Shown here one piece after another: positions 25,834-34,554 of a stretch of 64,000 nt of DNA (position 1 is its first letter; the number at the start of each line of letters is the position of its first letter). The stretch is from positions 1 through 64,000 of the forward strand of contig JAMCPX010000004.1 in the NCBI GenBank assembly GCA_023382265.1. Direction: 5' to 3'. This stretch comes from Deltaproteobacteria bacterium. GTDB lineage: Bacteria; JAMCPX01. The notes beneath the pieces are model-generated. The model did no database searches and was not told where the DNA came from. It saw only the letters and a list, made by a program, of their open reading frames with translations. The position numbers and the translations under genes are program-made.

Positions 25834-27804
25834 CTATGGAATAATCGCAGTGCCTGTGTAAACAAGCGACTGTAAAAAGCCTGAATATTTATACTGTGCT
25901 GTTGTATCTGTAAATATGGCAAAATGATCATCATAAGGAAATTGTAAGAGACCTGCTGTAACCTTTTCGAGGTTAGACGCGGTTATATTATCATATACGG
26001 GCGGCGTGAATACGGATAATCCTATTATTGAAAGTCCTGTAACAGGCTCTGCAACCGGAGCTATAAGAGGTATACCGGAAGCGACTGCAAGCGCCTCTGC
26101 AGTTATAGGCGGTGCATAAACATCAAGCAACCCTTCCGTTAAAACAACATCTTTAGGAGTGCCGTTGGCATATGGATTAAATAAGTAGTGTCCATAATTT
26201 ATAGGGTCGGTAACCTCAACAAGCATCTGTGCGAGACCTACGATGGGATGGAATGTTGTGATGGCCTGGGTAATCAGAATGCCGAAAAGCATTTCTACAG
26301 CCTGCTGAATATCAATGGGGTCTTTTCTATAGATAATGGTTAAAGACAGGTCTCCTCCATCCCCTGATAACACGGCACCTTTTACATCCGGCTCAAGCGC
26401 TGCATAGAGTGTGCCTGTAATGCCGCCCTGTGAATGGCCGATAAAGATGATGTTGTTAGTATCAAATGTGATCGGACTTTTAGTTGGTGAAATACCGGAT
26501 GTAATATAAAGTCCGCCTGTTTTTATAAGCCTTGTTAAAACGAAAGAATCAACAGCAGACTGCCTGAAGTTTGTTCTGCCCTCGTCCGGATTAAAAAAAT
26601 TAAATGAATAAAGGTCAAGATCGGACAGAGATAATGGCGGATTTACCCTGTTGCCGTGCAACGGTTGATCTATACCAATACATGCAATGCCCCGGCTTGC
26701 AAGCATTAAGCCTACACCTCCAGTCTCTTCTATGACACTCATATGGCTCCCTCCGGTTCCATGCGCATAAAGCGCGATGGGCCAGCCGTTCTTAGGCTGG
26801 GGTCCTGGAGGAACGGTAAGGCTAAAATCAAGGGACTCCCATCTTTGAATTATAGGTGTCCCGTTTGTATCAAAAGAAAAATCACCGCCTGTTACAGCAT
26901 AAGGCGGCGTGCCGTACTGAAAATTGGGCGATGTATATGTACCGCCGAATACATTGATGTTTGTGCCTGTCCATGCTTGCCATTCAGGATAATAGCCCAT
27001 AGTTGATATGCCGAGCCCTGTCAAATTCGACACAAACTGTCTAATCGTCCTCAGGTCTTTTGTGGGATCCTGCGTCGTGAATACGGTTGCAGCACCAATC
27101 GAATCAGGGTTGATCTTGTCCCGGATTAAATAATTATAAAGCGGCTTATATACGTTTATAAGCCTTGATAATGCAGGGTCATTGCCTGTCTTCGAAAGCA
27201 GTGCCTCTGACATAAGCTGCGGCATTACGATAGAATGATTATTTATGTCCTTTACCTGTGTTGTGAGGATAAGTGCATATTTTGTTGCCCCAAATAATGG
27301 AAAGCCATACATGGGAGAAACCTCAAGCGTGTTTGAGGATACATAATCCGTATCCGTAATTTCATAAGACCATATTAAAGGAACACGACTGCCGTATTGT
27401 GAGGATGACGGATCGATATTCACGAGGAACATGGATGCATTCTTGCTTAAACTGTCCTTGGGTGTTTGTGGAAGTGTCGATAGGGATATGGAAGAACCTG
27501 TGAATCGCATATACATTGGTGCATTTGTCCCGAATCCGACCACCTCTGTCCTTGCAGTTTCAAGGTATTGATTTAAAAGCGGTATTTTAAGAGGATTGGG
27601 AAATCCTGTAAGCAAAGGATGACCCTCGGCATCTGTTTCATAATCGTTAGGGAAAGGCATGCTGTAAAAATCCGCTCCACTCGGGTTAAAGTAAACAGTA
27701 GTAGGCGTATAGCTTAAGCCATGTTTATTATTAGAACATGCTGTTAACAGTACACACGCAAAAGATAAAATAAGAATTCTTTTTATATAATCAGCGATTG
27801 TCAT
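25834..27804 (-). CDS. Lipase/esterase-like alpha/beta hydrolase lipoprotein
   Basis: A 656-residue exported hydrolase. The lipobox LTAC places the lipidated Cys at residue 23. Residues 30-240 form an N-terminal domain with a PSGADFYSMPFPND motif, like that of bacterial virulence-factor-type lipases. The catalytic domain has an oxyanion motif YAHGTGGSH (346-354), nucleophile elbow GHSQGG with Ser458, and a likely catalytic His in PYDDHFAIF near residue 632. It lies 11 nt after fabI on the same strand, so both may be co-transcribed although they have no obvious joint role. The substrate is unknown; lipids or polyesters are plausible. The start at 27804 lacks a strong ribosome binding site. Confidence 0.82.
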   Translation of the reverse strand: MTIADYIKRILILSFACVLLTACSNNKHGLSYTPTTVYFNPSGADFYSMPFPNDYETDAEGHPLLTGFPNPLKIPLLNQYLETARTEVVGFGTNAPMYMRFTGSSISLSTLPQTPKDSLSKNASMFLVNIDPSSSQYGSRVPLIWSYEITDTDYVSSNTLEVSPMYGFPLFGATKYALILTTQVKDINNHSIVMPQLMSEALLSKTGNDPALSRLINVYKPLYNYLIRDKINPDSIGAATVFTTQDPTKDLRTIRQFVSNLTGLGISTMGYYPEWQAWTGTNINVFGGTYTSPNFQYGTPPYAVTGGDFSFDTNGTPIIQRWESLDFSLTVPPGPQPKNGWPIALYAHGTGGSHMSVIEETGGVGLMLASRGIACIGIDQPLHGNRVNPPLSLSDLDLYSFNFFNPDEGRTNFRQSAVDSFVLTRLIKTGGLYITSGISPTKSPITFDTNNIIFIGHSQGGITGTLYAALEPDVKGAVLSGDGGDLSLTIIYRKDPIDIQQAVEMLFGILITQAITTFHPIVGLAQMLVEVTDPINYGHYLFNPYANGTPKDVVLTEGLLDVYAPPITAEALAVASGIPLIAPVAEPVTGLSIIGLSVFTPPVYDNITASNLEKVTAGLLQFPYDDHFAIFTDTTAQYKYSGFLQSLVYTGTAIIP

Positions 27805-27815
27805 ATTGCATCATG

Positions 27816-28589
27816 TTAAAGTCCTACAATATTATAACCTGCATCAACAAACAGTATTTCGCCTGTTATACCGCTGCTCATAGGAGATAAAAGGAACAGC
27901 GCTGCATTCCCGATCTCATCGGGTGTAATATTTCTAGCAAGAGGTGCTTTTTGCGGATAGTACTCAAGGATCTTCGTAAACCCTTTTATGCCTCTTGCGG
28001 ATAAGGTATTCACAGGTCCTGAAGATATCCCGTTTACCCTTACACCTTTTTTACCGAGATCATAAGCAAGATATCTAATATTACTTTCGAGAGCAGATTT
28101 TGCTACAGCCATTACATTATAACCCGGTATAACCTTTTGAGACGCAATATACGTCATTGCAATTATACTGCCTCCTTCTTTCATAAGAGGCAGTAGGGTA
28201 TTTGTTAAAGAGATAAGGGAATATGCGCTTATATCGAGGGCCGTTATAAAACCGTTCCTTGATGTGTTTAAAAACTCTCCACCAAGCTCTTCTCTCTGTG
28301 CGAACGCTATACTGTGAACAAACGCATGGATTTTATCGTGTGTTTTGGTAATCTCATTGTACAGGTTCTTAACCATCTCCTCATTCTGAACATCGCATTC
28401 TATAAGCCCCAATGGGCTTAAGCCCTGAACGGCCTCTTCAATCCTGTCCTTAAGAGATTGATGCGCATAAGTAAAAAACAGGTCCATACCTGCCTGACGA
28501 AGCTTTTTTGCGATATGCAGGGATATGCTGTATTTGTTTACAACCCCTGTAACAACCCCGACCTTTCCTGTTAGATCTATTGTATACAT
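27816..28589 (-). CDS. fabI: Enoyl-[acyl-carrier-protein] reductase (NADH)
   Basis: Catalyses the last reduction of fatty-acid elongation. The 257-residue short-chain dehydrogenase fold has a FabI-type N-terminus (GVVTGVVNKYSIS, 11-23, with a GxxxxxSI coenzyme motif) and the FabI catalytic spacing Tyr147...Tyr157-x6-Lys164, matching E. coli Tyr146, Tyr156 and Lys163. The region LEC-D-V gives the NAD(H) pocket. The C-terminus is short, like other FabI. It is divergent from the three-gene module beginning at 28708, with the 118-bp gap holding both control regions. Immediately downstream lies the lipase-like lipoprotein gene. Confidence 0.93.
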   Translation of the reverse strand: MYTIDLTGKVGVVTGVVNKYSISLHIAKKLRQAGMDLFFTYAHQSLKDRIEEAVQGLSPLGLIECDVQNEEMVKNLYNEITKTHDKIHAFVHSIAFAQREELGGEFLNTSRNGFITALDISAYSLISLTNTLLPLMKEGGSIIAMTYIASQKVIPGYNVMAVAKSALESNIRYLAYDLGKKGVRVNGISSGPVNTLSARGIKGFTKILEYYPQKAPLARNITPDEIGNAALFLLSPMSSGITGEILFVDAGYNIVGL

Positions 28590-28657
28590 ATTGACTCATG
28601 CATCCCATAAATACTAAGTATTGTAAATGATTTTAATACTAATTTATCTGTAACCAA

Positions 28658-28697
28658 TATGATCTTTCTCATACACATTTATTATTGCAGTGTATAG
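28658..28697 (+). promoter_or_regulatory. Putative CRP/FNR-family class II promoter
   Basis: A perfect palindrome TATGA-N6-TCATA (28658-28673) is followed by a -10-like TATAGA (28692-28697) with no -35 hexamer. The palindrome centre is about 40 bp upstream of the predicted start near 28705, as expected when an activator replaces the -35 box. The half-sites resemble those of CRP, HcpR and other CRP/FNR-family regulators. It resembles the site at 25766-25781 (TGTGA-N6-TCATA). Confidence 0.5.
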
Positions 28698-28707
28698 ATT
28701 TATTTAT

Positions 28708-29988
28708 ATGGAGTTAGCAACTGCAAAATCGCCAAAACTGAATATCCCCTTCAGGTACCTGTTTACAGGTACAGGAATACTTATTTTTATATGTTTAATA
28801 ATTGTATTAAAGCCGGAGGCACTTACACAGAATTATTTCAGGTCCCCGGTGCTTCTGCCGCTCACACATCTGTTGACGCTCGGCTGTATTACAATAACGA
28901 TCATCGGGGCAATGTTCCAGCTCGTGCCTGTCATAACAGAGAGGCAATTGTACAGCGAGGGCATTGCAAGGGCAGCGTATTATATTTATATCATTAGCAT
29001 CGCATGGCTTATTTATGCATTCTCTACATTTAATACACCCGCGGTCCCGGCGGGACTGTTAAGTTTGGCAATCTTATTATTCATTGTTGATATGATACTC
29101 ACATTTACAAATAAGGGAACCGCTGCAGCCCAAAATGGTGTTAAATTAAGACGTGATATCTCGGTTTGGTTTATTGTTACGGCGATCGGATTCCTATTCA
29201 TCACATTAATTATCGGCTCCATCGCTGCAGCAGGTCTGGACAAACAATTCATTGTCCATCCCATGGCATTGCTGCACATACACATAGCTATTGCAGGAAT
29301 CGGCTTTGTTACACTTGTGATCATAGGGTTCTCATTCAAACTTGTGCCCATGTTTATACTTTCACACGGCTACGAAGAGACAAAGGCATTGGTAGCCTTT
29401 GTTTTGTTTTTATCCGGAATAATCTTGCTTACATTGCATTTTTTCTTACTTCATTCATATACCTTTGTTTACTGGCTCGGCATATTAGCAGGCATAATAA
29501 TATTTACAGGCATAATATTTTATGTGCTTCAGATGCTGGACATTTACAGGCATCGTGCAAGAAAGCATATTGATCCCGGTATATGGCTTTCGATAACAGC
29601 AACAGGCTATCTTATAATAACAGGGGTACTCGGGTTATATATCATTGCATTTAAGCATTCTTTCCGCCTTGATATCGTTTATGCCGTTCTTGGACTCTTT
29701 GGATGGGCAGTACTTTACATTATGGGCATGATGCATAAAATAGTCCCTTTCCTGCATTGGTATAATAAGTACAGCTCAAAGATAGGACTTCAAAAGGTGC
29801 CCATGACAAAGGATATGATCAATGAAAGGCTCACATGGATACAATTATATCTATCCAATATCGGGCTTATTTTATTGGTCAGCGGGATTCTGACAGGTCT
29901 TATCGGTCTTATATTTGCCGGAGGCATTATTTTATTTGTCGATACAATCATATACGGATGGAATATCTTTAATGTAATCAGGAGGTGA
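28708..29988 (+). CDS. Polytopic membrane protein, heme-copper/NnrS-like
   Basis: A 426-residue protein with about 12 membrane helices. A motif of the form G-x-x-(F/H)-(Q/K)-(L/I)-V-P recurs three times (GAMFQLVP 67-74, GFSFKLVP 207-214, GMMHKIVP 340-347), each at the end of a helix, suggesting internal duplication. Conserved-looking membrane histidines occur at 54, 184, 190, 192, 343 and 350. The pattern H-x-x-T-L-G with a later G-x-x-x-Q-L-x-P resembles heme-copper oxidase subunit I-like and NnrS-type proteins that bind haem, but I cannot confirm haem or copper ligands. The ATG at 28708 is used; a GTG at 28690 is possible. The stop lies 2 nt before the next gene's start. Confidence 0.6.
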   Translation: MELATAKSPKLNIPFRYLFTGTGILIFICLIIVLKPEALTQNYFRSPVLLPLTHLLTLGCITITIIGAMFQLVPVITERQLYSEGIARAAYYIYIISIAWLIYAFSTFNTPAVPAGLLSLAILLFIVDMILTFTNKGTAAAQNGVKLRRDISVWFIVTAIGFLFITLIIGSIAAAGLDKQFIVHPMALLHIHIAIAGIGFVTLVIIGFSFKLVPMFILSHGYEETKALVAFVLFLSGIILLTLHFFLLHSYTFVYWLGILAGIIIFTGIIFYVLQMLDIYRHRARKHIDPGIWLSITATGYLIITGVLGLYIIAFKHSFRLDIVYAVLGLFGWAVLYIMGMMHKIVPFLHWYNKYSSKIGLQKVPMTKDMINERLTWIQLYLSNIGLILLVSGILTGLIGLIFAGGIILFVDTIIYGWNIFNVIRR

Positions 29989-29990
29989 GT

Positions 29991-30290
29991 ATGGTAACAA
30001 AAGAACAGGTTTACAATGCACTCGAGAATGTTATTGACCCTGAAATAGGGCTTAACCTGGTAGAGCTTGGGTTGATCTATGAGCTGAATATAAACAATGA
30101 CGAAGTTGATGTCAAAATGACTCTAACCGCAAGGGGATGCCCTCTGCACCTAAGCATACAGGCTGCCGCGGAAAATGTGATAAAGATGATCGACGGTATA
30201 AAAGGTGTTCGTGTTGATGTTGTATGGGAACCTCAATGGACGCCCGATAGAATCTCGCCTGAAGCTAAACTCAAACTCGGCATGGAATAA
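29991..30290 (+). CDS. SufT/PaaD-like iron-sulfur cluster assembly factor (MIP18 family)
   Basis: A 99-residue DUF59/MIP18-family protein. Typical motifs are VIDPEIGLNLVELGLIY (residues 14-30) and TLTARGCPLH (about 44-53) with the conserved Cys in RGCPL. Members (SufT, PaaD, CIA2) help mature iron-sulfur proteins. A strong ribosome binding site GGAGG overlaps the end of the upstream membrane protein gene, and 2 nt separate it from the downstream gene. The operon position suggests that it serves a metal-containing partner made by neighbouring genes (inference). Confidence 0.88.
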   Translation: MVTKEQVYNALENVIDPEIGLNLVELGLIYELNINNDEVDVKMTLTARGCPLHLSIQAAAENVIKMIDGIKGVRVDVVWEPQWTPDRISPEAKLKLGME

Positions 30291-30292
30291 TT

Positions 30293-31093
30293 ATGAAGAT
30301 CACACCTCAAACCAATGTCTTAGAGATGATAAAGGCACATCCGGAACTTGTTGACGTACTCATAAAGTATAATGAACATTTTAAGCTATTGAAAAACCCC
30401 ATAATGAAAAAGACGTTCGCAAGGCTCGCAACGGTTAAGCATGCTGCAAAGGCTGCAGGTGTTAACCTCCCGGATATGATCAAGGTTTTAAATAATGCCA
30501 CAGGCGAAACCGTATCGGATAACGACATTGATTCTGTAACAGCGGATACAGAGCCGCTTATCCGCGTAAAAGCACTTGTGGAAGAAAAGCACGCAAAGGT
30601 TTATAAGCTTGACGTGCGTGAACTTATGAGAACAGGCGGTGAACCTTTTAATCAGATCATGCAAACCGCTGCAAAGGTAAAGAACAGCGAGGCATTATTG
30701 CTTGAGACAATCTTTGAACCTGCCCCGTTGTACGATATGCTTAAAAAAAAGGGTTTTATTCATGAAACAGAGATGCCGGGTAGCGGCCATTATAAAATAT
30801 GGTTTTATAAGATTGAAAAGGCGGAGCGGCACGAGGAAACACAGGATACAAAAAAGCGGGTATGGACAGAGGATGGCACGGTATACATTGACGTAAAAGG
30901 ACTTGAACCTCCGCAGCCAATGGCTTTAGTGCTTGAAACACTTGCAAAAACAGAGGCTCATAAAACAGTAATTGTTTTCCATGAAAGGAAGCCTGTGTTC
31001 CTTTTACCAAAGCTTGAAGAAAAAGGTTACAAATACGAGATTCAGGAACTCAGTGAGCACGATGTAAGAATCATAATTCATAATCCTGAATAA
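30293..31093 (+). CDS. DUF1858 plus double DUF2249 domain protein
   Basis: A 266-residue cytoplasmic protein. Residues 1-60 form a DUF1858-like helical domain (TPQTNVLEMIKAHPELVDVL), as found fused to ScdA/RIC-type iron-sulfur repair proteins. Two TusA-like DUF2249 domains follow: about 106-175 (KLDVRELMRTGGEPFNQIM) and about 196-262 (YIDVKGLEPPQPMALVLETL). DUF1858, DUF2249 and DUF59 genes commonly occur together near nitric-oxide and denitrification genes in other bacteria. There is no hemerythrin domain here. The function is unknown; a role in NO or Fe-S stress response is inferred from these associations. Confidence 0.82.
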   Translation: MKITPQTNVLEMIKAHPELVDVLIKYNEHFKLLKNPIMKKTFARLATVKHAAKAAGVNLPDMIKVLNNATGETVSDNDIDSVTADTEPLIRVKALVEEKHAKVYKLDVRELMRTGGEPFNQIMQTAAKVKNSEALLLETIFEPAPLYDMLKKKGFIHETEMPGSGHYKIWFYKIEKAERHEETQDTKKRVWTEDGTVYIDVKGLEPPQPMALVLETLAKTEAHKTVIVFHERKPVFLLPKLEEKGYKYEIQELSEHDVRIIIHNPE

Positions 31094-31184
31094 TAGAAAA
31101 ACCATGGCAACCATTTAACCGCAATGATCAAAATACCCCGCATCTTTCAGAAATGCATAAGTAAAAATTAACGTCTGCAGACAA

Positions 31185-31213
31185 TTGACTGAACCAAAGA
31201 ATCGTTTTAATAT
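31185..31213 (+). promoter_or_regulatory. Sigma-70 promoter ending at the MBL gene start codon
   Basis: TTGACT (31185-31190), a 17-bp spacer and TAATAT (31208-31213). The ATG begins 7 nt after the -10, where transcription should start, and there is no Shine-Dalgarno, so the message is probably leaderless. Confidence 0.65.
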
Positions 31214-31220
31214 ATAATAT

Positions 31221-31925
31221 ATGAAGCAACTGAAGGATGATACATATCTGTTAGAGTCAGGTAAGTTTGTGAATATTTATGCAATAGTACAGGGCAAGAA
31301 CGTTTTGATTATTGACACAGGAACGCCTGGCAAGGCAGACAATATGCTCAAAGAGCTTGCGGGAATAGGTATCAAACCTTCCGACGTTAAAGCCGTAATA
31401 ATAACCCATGCCCATCCAGATCATACAGGTTCATGCGCCGCACTCATAGATAAGACACGCGCAAAACTCTATGTACATAAGGACGACCTTGATGTTCTCG
31501 TGGGTAAATCCGGGCCTCCCAGACCGCGATATCTCTTAGAAAAGCTTTCTGCATTTATGATCAAGCATGTATGGAAATATAAACCGCCGCTTGATGCAAT
31601 ACCTGTGGATGAGGATTCCAGCATAAGTGGTTTTGATGGACTTAAAATTATACATACACCCGGGCATACACCCGGCTCCATATCTGTTCTTTATGAAAGG
31701 ACCGGTACACTCTTCTGCGGTGATGCAATAAACAAAAGGTCAGACAAACTTACCGGCCCGATTAAATACTTTACCGTCGATGCAGATCAGGCATGGCATT
31801 CTGTAGGGAAAATCGCTGCTTTGAACTTTAATAGCCTATGTCCCGGACATGGCAATTGGCTCTATCAAGATGCACAGCAAAAGGTCCATGACCTGCTTAC
31901 AAATAATAAACCCGATCAACCCTAA
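31221..31925 (+). CDS. Metallo-beta-lactamase-fold hydrolase
   Basis: A 234-residue cytoplasmic MBL-fold hydrolase. The metal motif HAHPDH (His63, His65, Asp67, His68) is complete. Further ligands are His149 in TPGHTPG, Asp168 in FCGDAI, and a C-terminal His in PGHGNW. Size and motifs fit the glyoxalase-II-like or quinolone-signal-like group rather than beta-lactamases. Together with mgsA later in the window a methylglyoxal link is conceivable but unproven. It is monocistronic. Confidence 0.9.
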   Translation: MKQLKDDTYLLESGKFVNIYAIVQGKNVLIIDTGTPGKADNMLKELAGIGIKPSDVKAVIITHAHPDHTGSCAALIDKTRAKLYVHKDDLDVLVGKSGPPRPRYLLEKLSAFMIKHVWKYKPPLDAIPVDEDSSISGFDGLKIIHTPGHTPGSISVLYERTGTLFCGDAINKRSDKLTGPIKYFTVDADQAWHSVGKIAALNFNSLCPGHGNWLYQDAQQKVHDLLTNNKPDQP

Positions 31926-31970
31926 GATGCATCAAAAAATAATGGGGTTTATGTGACGAATGATTGGTTT

Positions 31971-31997
31971 GTCATTCCCACGAAAGCAGGAATCCAG
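31971..31997 (+). repeat. Dispersed palindromic repeat, copy A
   Basis: GTCATTCCCACGAAAGCAGG followed by AATCCAG. The core 31974-31993 is an imperfect inverted repeat with loop GAAA. A related copy lies inverted at 52806-52830 (TCATTCCCGTGAAAGCGGGG with ATCC). The unit resembles dRS3-like repeats of other Gram-negatives. It occupies the 120-bp gap between the MBL and dehydrogenase genes. Confidence 0.65.
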
Positions 31998-32045
31998 TGG
32001 GAGCATGTTTGCGAGGATATATAATTTTGAATTAAATCTATTACT

Positions 32046-33014
32046 ATGAATAATGTGATTGTAACATTTTCAACGGATGATGAGACGAGGAAACTTATCA
32101 GGGAGTTTATTCCTGAAGTCGTTTTTATAAACGGGCTTTCTGGCTATGAGCGTCTTGATGCCATTAAAAATGCATCCATTCTGTTCGCATGGAATATCAA
32201 TCGTGAACTCTCTCATGATGAGATAAAGCTTCTCTCAGGTATCAAGTTCATCCAGCTTTTATCGGCTGGTGCTGATCACCTGCCTTTTGAGTCTCTCCCT
32301 GTGGATGCAGTAATCGCGAGTAACGCTGGTGCGTACGCAGCGGCAATGGCAGAACACGTGCTGGGTATGATACTCGCACTCTCAAAGAACCTTCTACAGG
32401 GTCATAAGAAACTTAAAAATCTCGAATTTGATCACTCGGTAATGAGCGGCTATATCAGGGGTAGTGTATGCGGAATTCTTGGATTCGGCGGTATAGGGAA
32501 GGCAGTGGCAGAGCTTATGATCCCGTTTGAAGCGAAGATATACGCAATAAATACATCAGGGAAAACAGATGAAAGGGTAGACTTTATAGCTACATTAAAT
32601 GACATTGACACCGTACTTAGAGAATCCGACATCCTTGTTATTGCGCTGCCACTCACAAAATACACAAGAGGTGTAATAGGCGAAAGAGAACTCGGGCTAA
32701 TGAAACATAACGCAATTCTCGTCAACGTTGCCAGAGGCGACATCATAAATGAGAAGGCCCTGTATGATCACCTTAAAGATAACCCGGATTTTAAAGCAGG
32801 CATTGATGCATGGTGGATCGAACCTTTCAGGTCTGGAGAGTTTAGGATGACCTACCCGTTCCTTGACCTTCCGAATGTAATAGGGTCACCCCACAATTCC
32901 GCACTTGTAAAAGCGACCCTCGTAGAGGCTGTACGATATGCTGCAAAAAATGTTTCCGCTTTTATCAATGGAAAATCCATAAAAGGACTCATAAGAAGGT
33001 CTGACTACGTATAG
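32046..33014 (+). CDS. D-2-hydroxyacid dehydrogenase (NAD)
   Basis: A 322-residue dehydrogenase of the D-isomer-specific 2-hydroxyacid family. The NAD motif GFGGIG is at 146-151, preceded by the substrate-binding N-terminal domain. The catalytic triad positions are Arg230 (VARGDII), Glu259 (WIEP) and His283 (SPHNS). This argues for activity. The substrate (glyoxylate/hydroxypyruvate, phosphoglycerate or another) is not evident. TATAAT (32020-32025) lies 20 bp upstream of the ATG but its -35 is poor, and no Shine-Dalgarno is visible. It is monocistronic and convergent to rubredoxin. Confidence 0.88.
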   Translation: MNNVIVTFSTDDETRKLIREFIPEVVFINGLSGYERLDAIKNASILFAWNINRELSHDEIKLLSGIKFIQLLSAGADHLPFESLPVDAVIASNAGAYAAAMAEHVLGMILALSKNLLQGHKKLKNLEFDHSVMSGYIRGSVCGILGFGGIGKAVAELMIPFEAKIYAINTSGKTDERVDFIATLNDIDTVLRESDILVIALPLTKYTRGVIGERELGLMKHNAILVNVARGDIINEKALYDHLKDNPDFKAGIDAWWIEPFRSGEFRMTYPFLDLPNVIGSPHNSALVKATLVEAVRYAAKNVSAFINGKSIKGLIRRSDYV

Positions 33015-33059
33015 CTAAAACTCTCAGAGCTAACTTATATACGCATTGCGGTACTGGGT

Positions 33060-33221
33060 TTATTCCTCTATCCCGAACTCATCTTTCATTGCACCGCACA
33101 GCGGACATACCCATGTATCGGGCAAGTCATTAAAGTCTGTTCCTGGCGGTATACCACCTTCGTGATCACCTAAAGCAGGGTCATATACATATCCGCATAC
33201 TGTGCATCTATATTTTTTCAT
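33060..33221 (-). CDS. rub: Rubredoxin
   Basis: A 53-residue rubredoxin, [18 protein letters not shown] at the start. Cys6, Cys9, Cys39 and Cys42 (CTVCG and CPLCG) bind one iron; the sequence [15 protein letters not shown] is standard. It starts 8 nt after the flavodiiron protein stop on the same strand, so it is its likely electron donor. The short length makes it easy to miss. The only start-site hint is GTGAG upstream. Confidence 0.96.
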   Translation of the reverse strand: MKKYRCTVCGYVYDPALGDHEGGIPPGTDFNDLPDTWVCPLCGAMKDEFGIEE

Positions 33222-33229
33222 ATGACTAC

Positions 33230-34408
33230 TCACAGTATATTAATCTCATGGTGTTTTGCAGCTATCTCGTTTGCCAGTCTCTCAACGGCACTGTATGCCT
33301 GGGCATCCGGCTTGCCCTTTATAAGTACATTCTCCAACATCTGAATCTTCAGGTTAGGTATTGTTTTTTGTATATCCTCTATCATCCTGCCACCCCACCC
33401 GTAAGAGCCGATTATGGATGCGAACTTTAATTTTGGTCTAAGCGCATTTGCAAGGAATGCTGCGGACATAACAATAGGATGCGCACCTGAAAGCACTGTT
33501 GGCGATCCCATCACCATGGTTGCAGCGTCAACCAGAGATATGGCAAGTTTCCCGAGGTCGGTTACGGTCAGATCAAACCTTTCTACTTTAATACCCTTGC
33601 CTGTCAACGCATCCGTTAAATAATCTACAAGCAGCTGGGTACTACCGTGCATTGATACGTAGGGTATAATAACCTCATTGCTCACAGTATCGGCAACCCA
33701 CTTCGTGTGTGATTTTACAATGCAGTCAATATTGTTATACAGAGGACCATGGCTTGGGGCGATGATCTCTGTACTATATTTTGCAAGCCGCTCAAGATGT
33801 TTATTTATGTTTGCCCTGAACGGCATCATCACCTCTGCATAGTACCTTTTTGCTGCTTCACACACCTTCCATTCTTCTTTACAGTACAGCTCCGACAAAG
33901 CAAGATGTGAGCCGAAGAGGTCACATGTAAAAAGTATTTTATCTTCATGAAGATAGCTGACCATTGTCTCGGGCCAGTGCACCCACGGCGTGTATATGAA
34001 TTCCAGCGTCTTGCCTCCGAGATCAAGTTTGGCACCGTCTTCTACCGTGGCAATACGATCTTCGGGAATATGAAGGTGATCTATCAGCATGGGCTTGCCC
34101 TTTGATGATGTAATAACCTGCGCATTACCGTATCTGTTGAGTACAGCCGGTATTGAACCCGAATGATCCTGTTCCGCATGATGTGATATGATAAAATCTA
34201 TGTTTTTTACATCCTTAAGATTTTGCATAAGCATATCCGTCATCGACGGATCCACAGTATCCAGCAGAGCTGTTTTGTTTTTTCCGTATATCAGGTAAGC
34301 ATTATAGCTTGTACCGTCCGGGATCGGGATAAGCGAGTCAAACAACCTTCTGTCCCAGTCCACTGCCCCAGCCAAGAACACATTATCTTTAATTTTCTTT
34401 AACCCCAT
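33230..34408 (-). CDS. fprA: Flavodiiron protein (A-type)
   Basis: A 392-residue flavodiiron protein that reduces O2 and/or NO with electrons from rubredoxin. The N-terminal MBL-like diiron domain has HHAEQDH (His77, Glu79, Asp81, His82) and [10 protein letters not shown]. The C-terminal flavodoxin domain begins near residue 250 with PYVSMHGST for FMN and continues to GSYGWGG. Length fits class A, with no fused rubredoxin domain, which explains the adjacent separate rubredoxin gene. GGGAGA precedes the ATG. It implies exposure to oxygen or NO in an anaerobe. Confidence 0.95.
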   Translation of the reverse strand: MGLKKIKDNVFLAGAVDWDRRLFDSLIPIPDGTSYNAYLIYGKNKTALLDTVDPSMTDMLMQNLKDVKNIDFIISHHAEQDHSGSIPAVLNRYGNAQVITSSKGKPMLIDHLHIPEDRIATVEDGAKLDLGGKTLEFIYTPWVHWPETMVSYLHEDKILFTCDLFGSHLALSELYCKEEWKVCEAAKRYYAEVMMPFRANINKHLERLAKYSTEIIAPSHGPLYNNIDCIVKSHTKWVADTVSNEVIIPYVSMHGSTQLLVDYLTDALTGKGIKVERFDLTVTDLGKLAISLVDAATMVMGSPTVLSGAHPIVMSAAFLANALRPKLKFASIIGSYGWGGRMIEDIQKTIPNLKIQMLENVLIKGKPDAQAYSAVERLANEIAAKHHEINIL

Positions 34409-34487
34409 AACAATCTCCCTTTATTAAAATTCCACCCCTGCTCCTCAATGCAAAAATGCGCGTAAGTCACTTGAAGCAGGACCGCCC

Positions 34488-34516
34488 AAAAAAAGGGGCA
34501 ATCCATGAATTGCCCC
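34488..34516 (-). terminator. Strong rho-independent terminator
   Basis: GGGGCAAT (34495-34502), 6-nt loop and ATTGCCCC (34509-34516) form a perfect 8-bp stem, followed on the minus strand by seven T residues. It lies 38 nt past the stop of the propeller-phosphoesterase lipoprotein and separates it from fprA. Confidence 0.93.
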
Positions 34517-34554
34517 TACGATTAATTTTAAGCAATATATCTCGTTTATTACCC

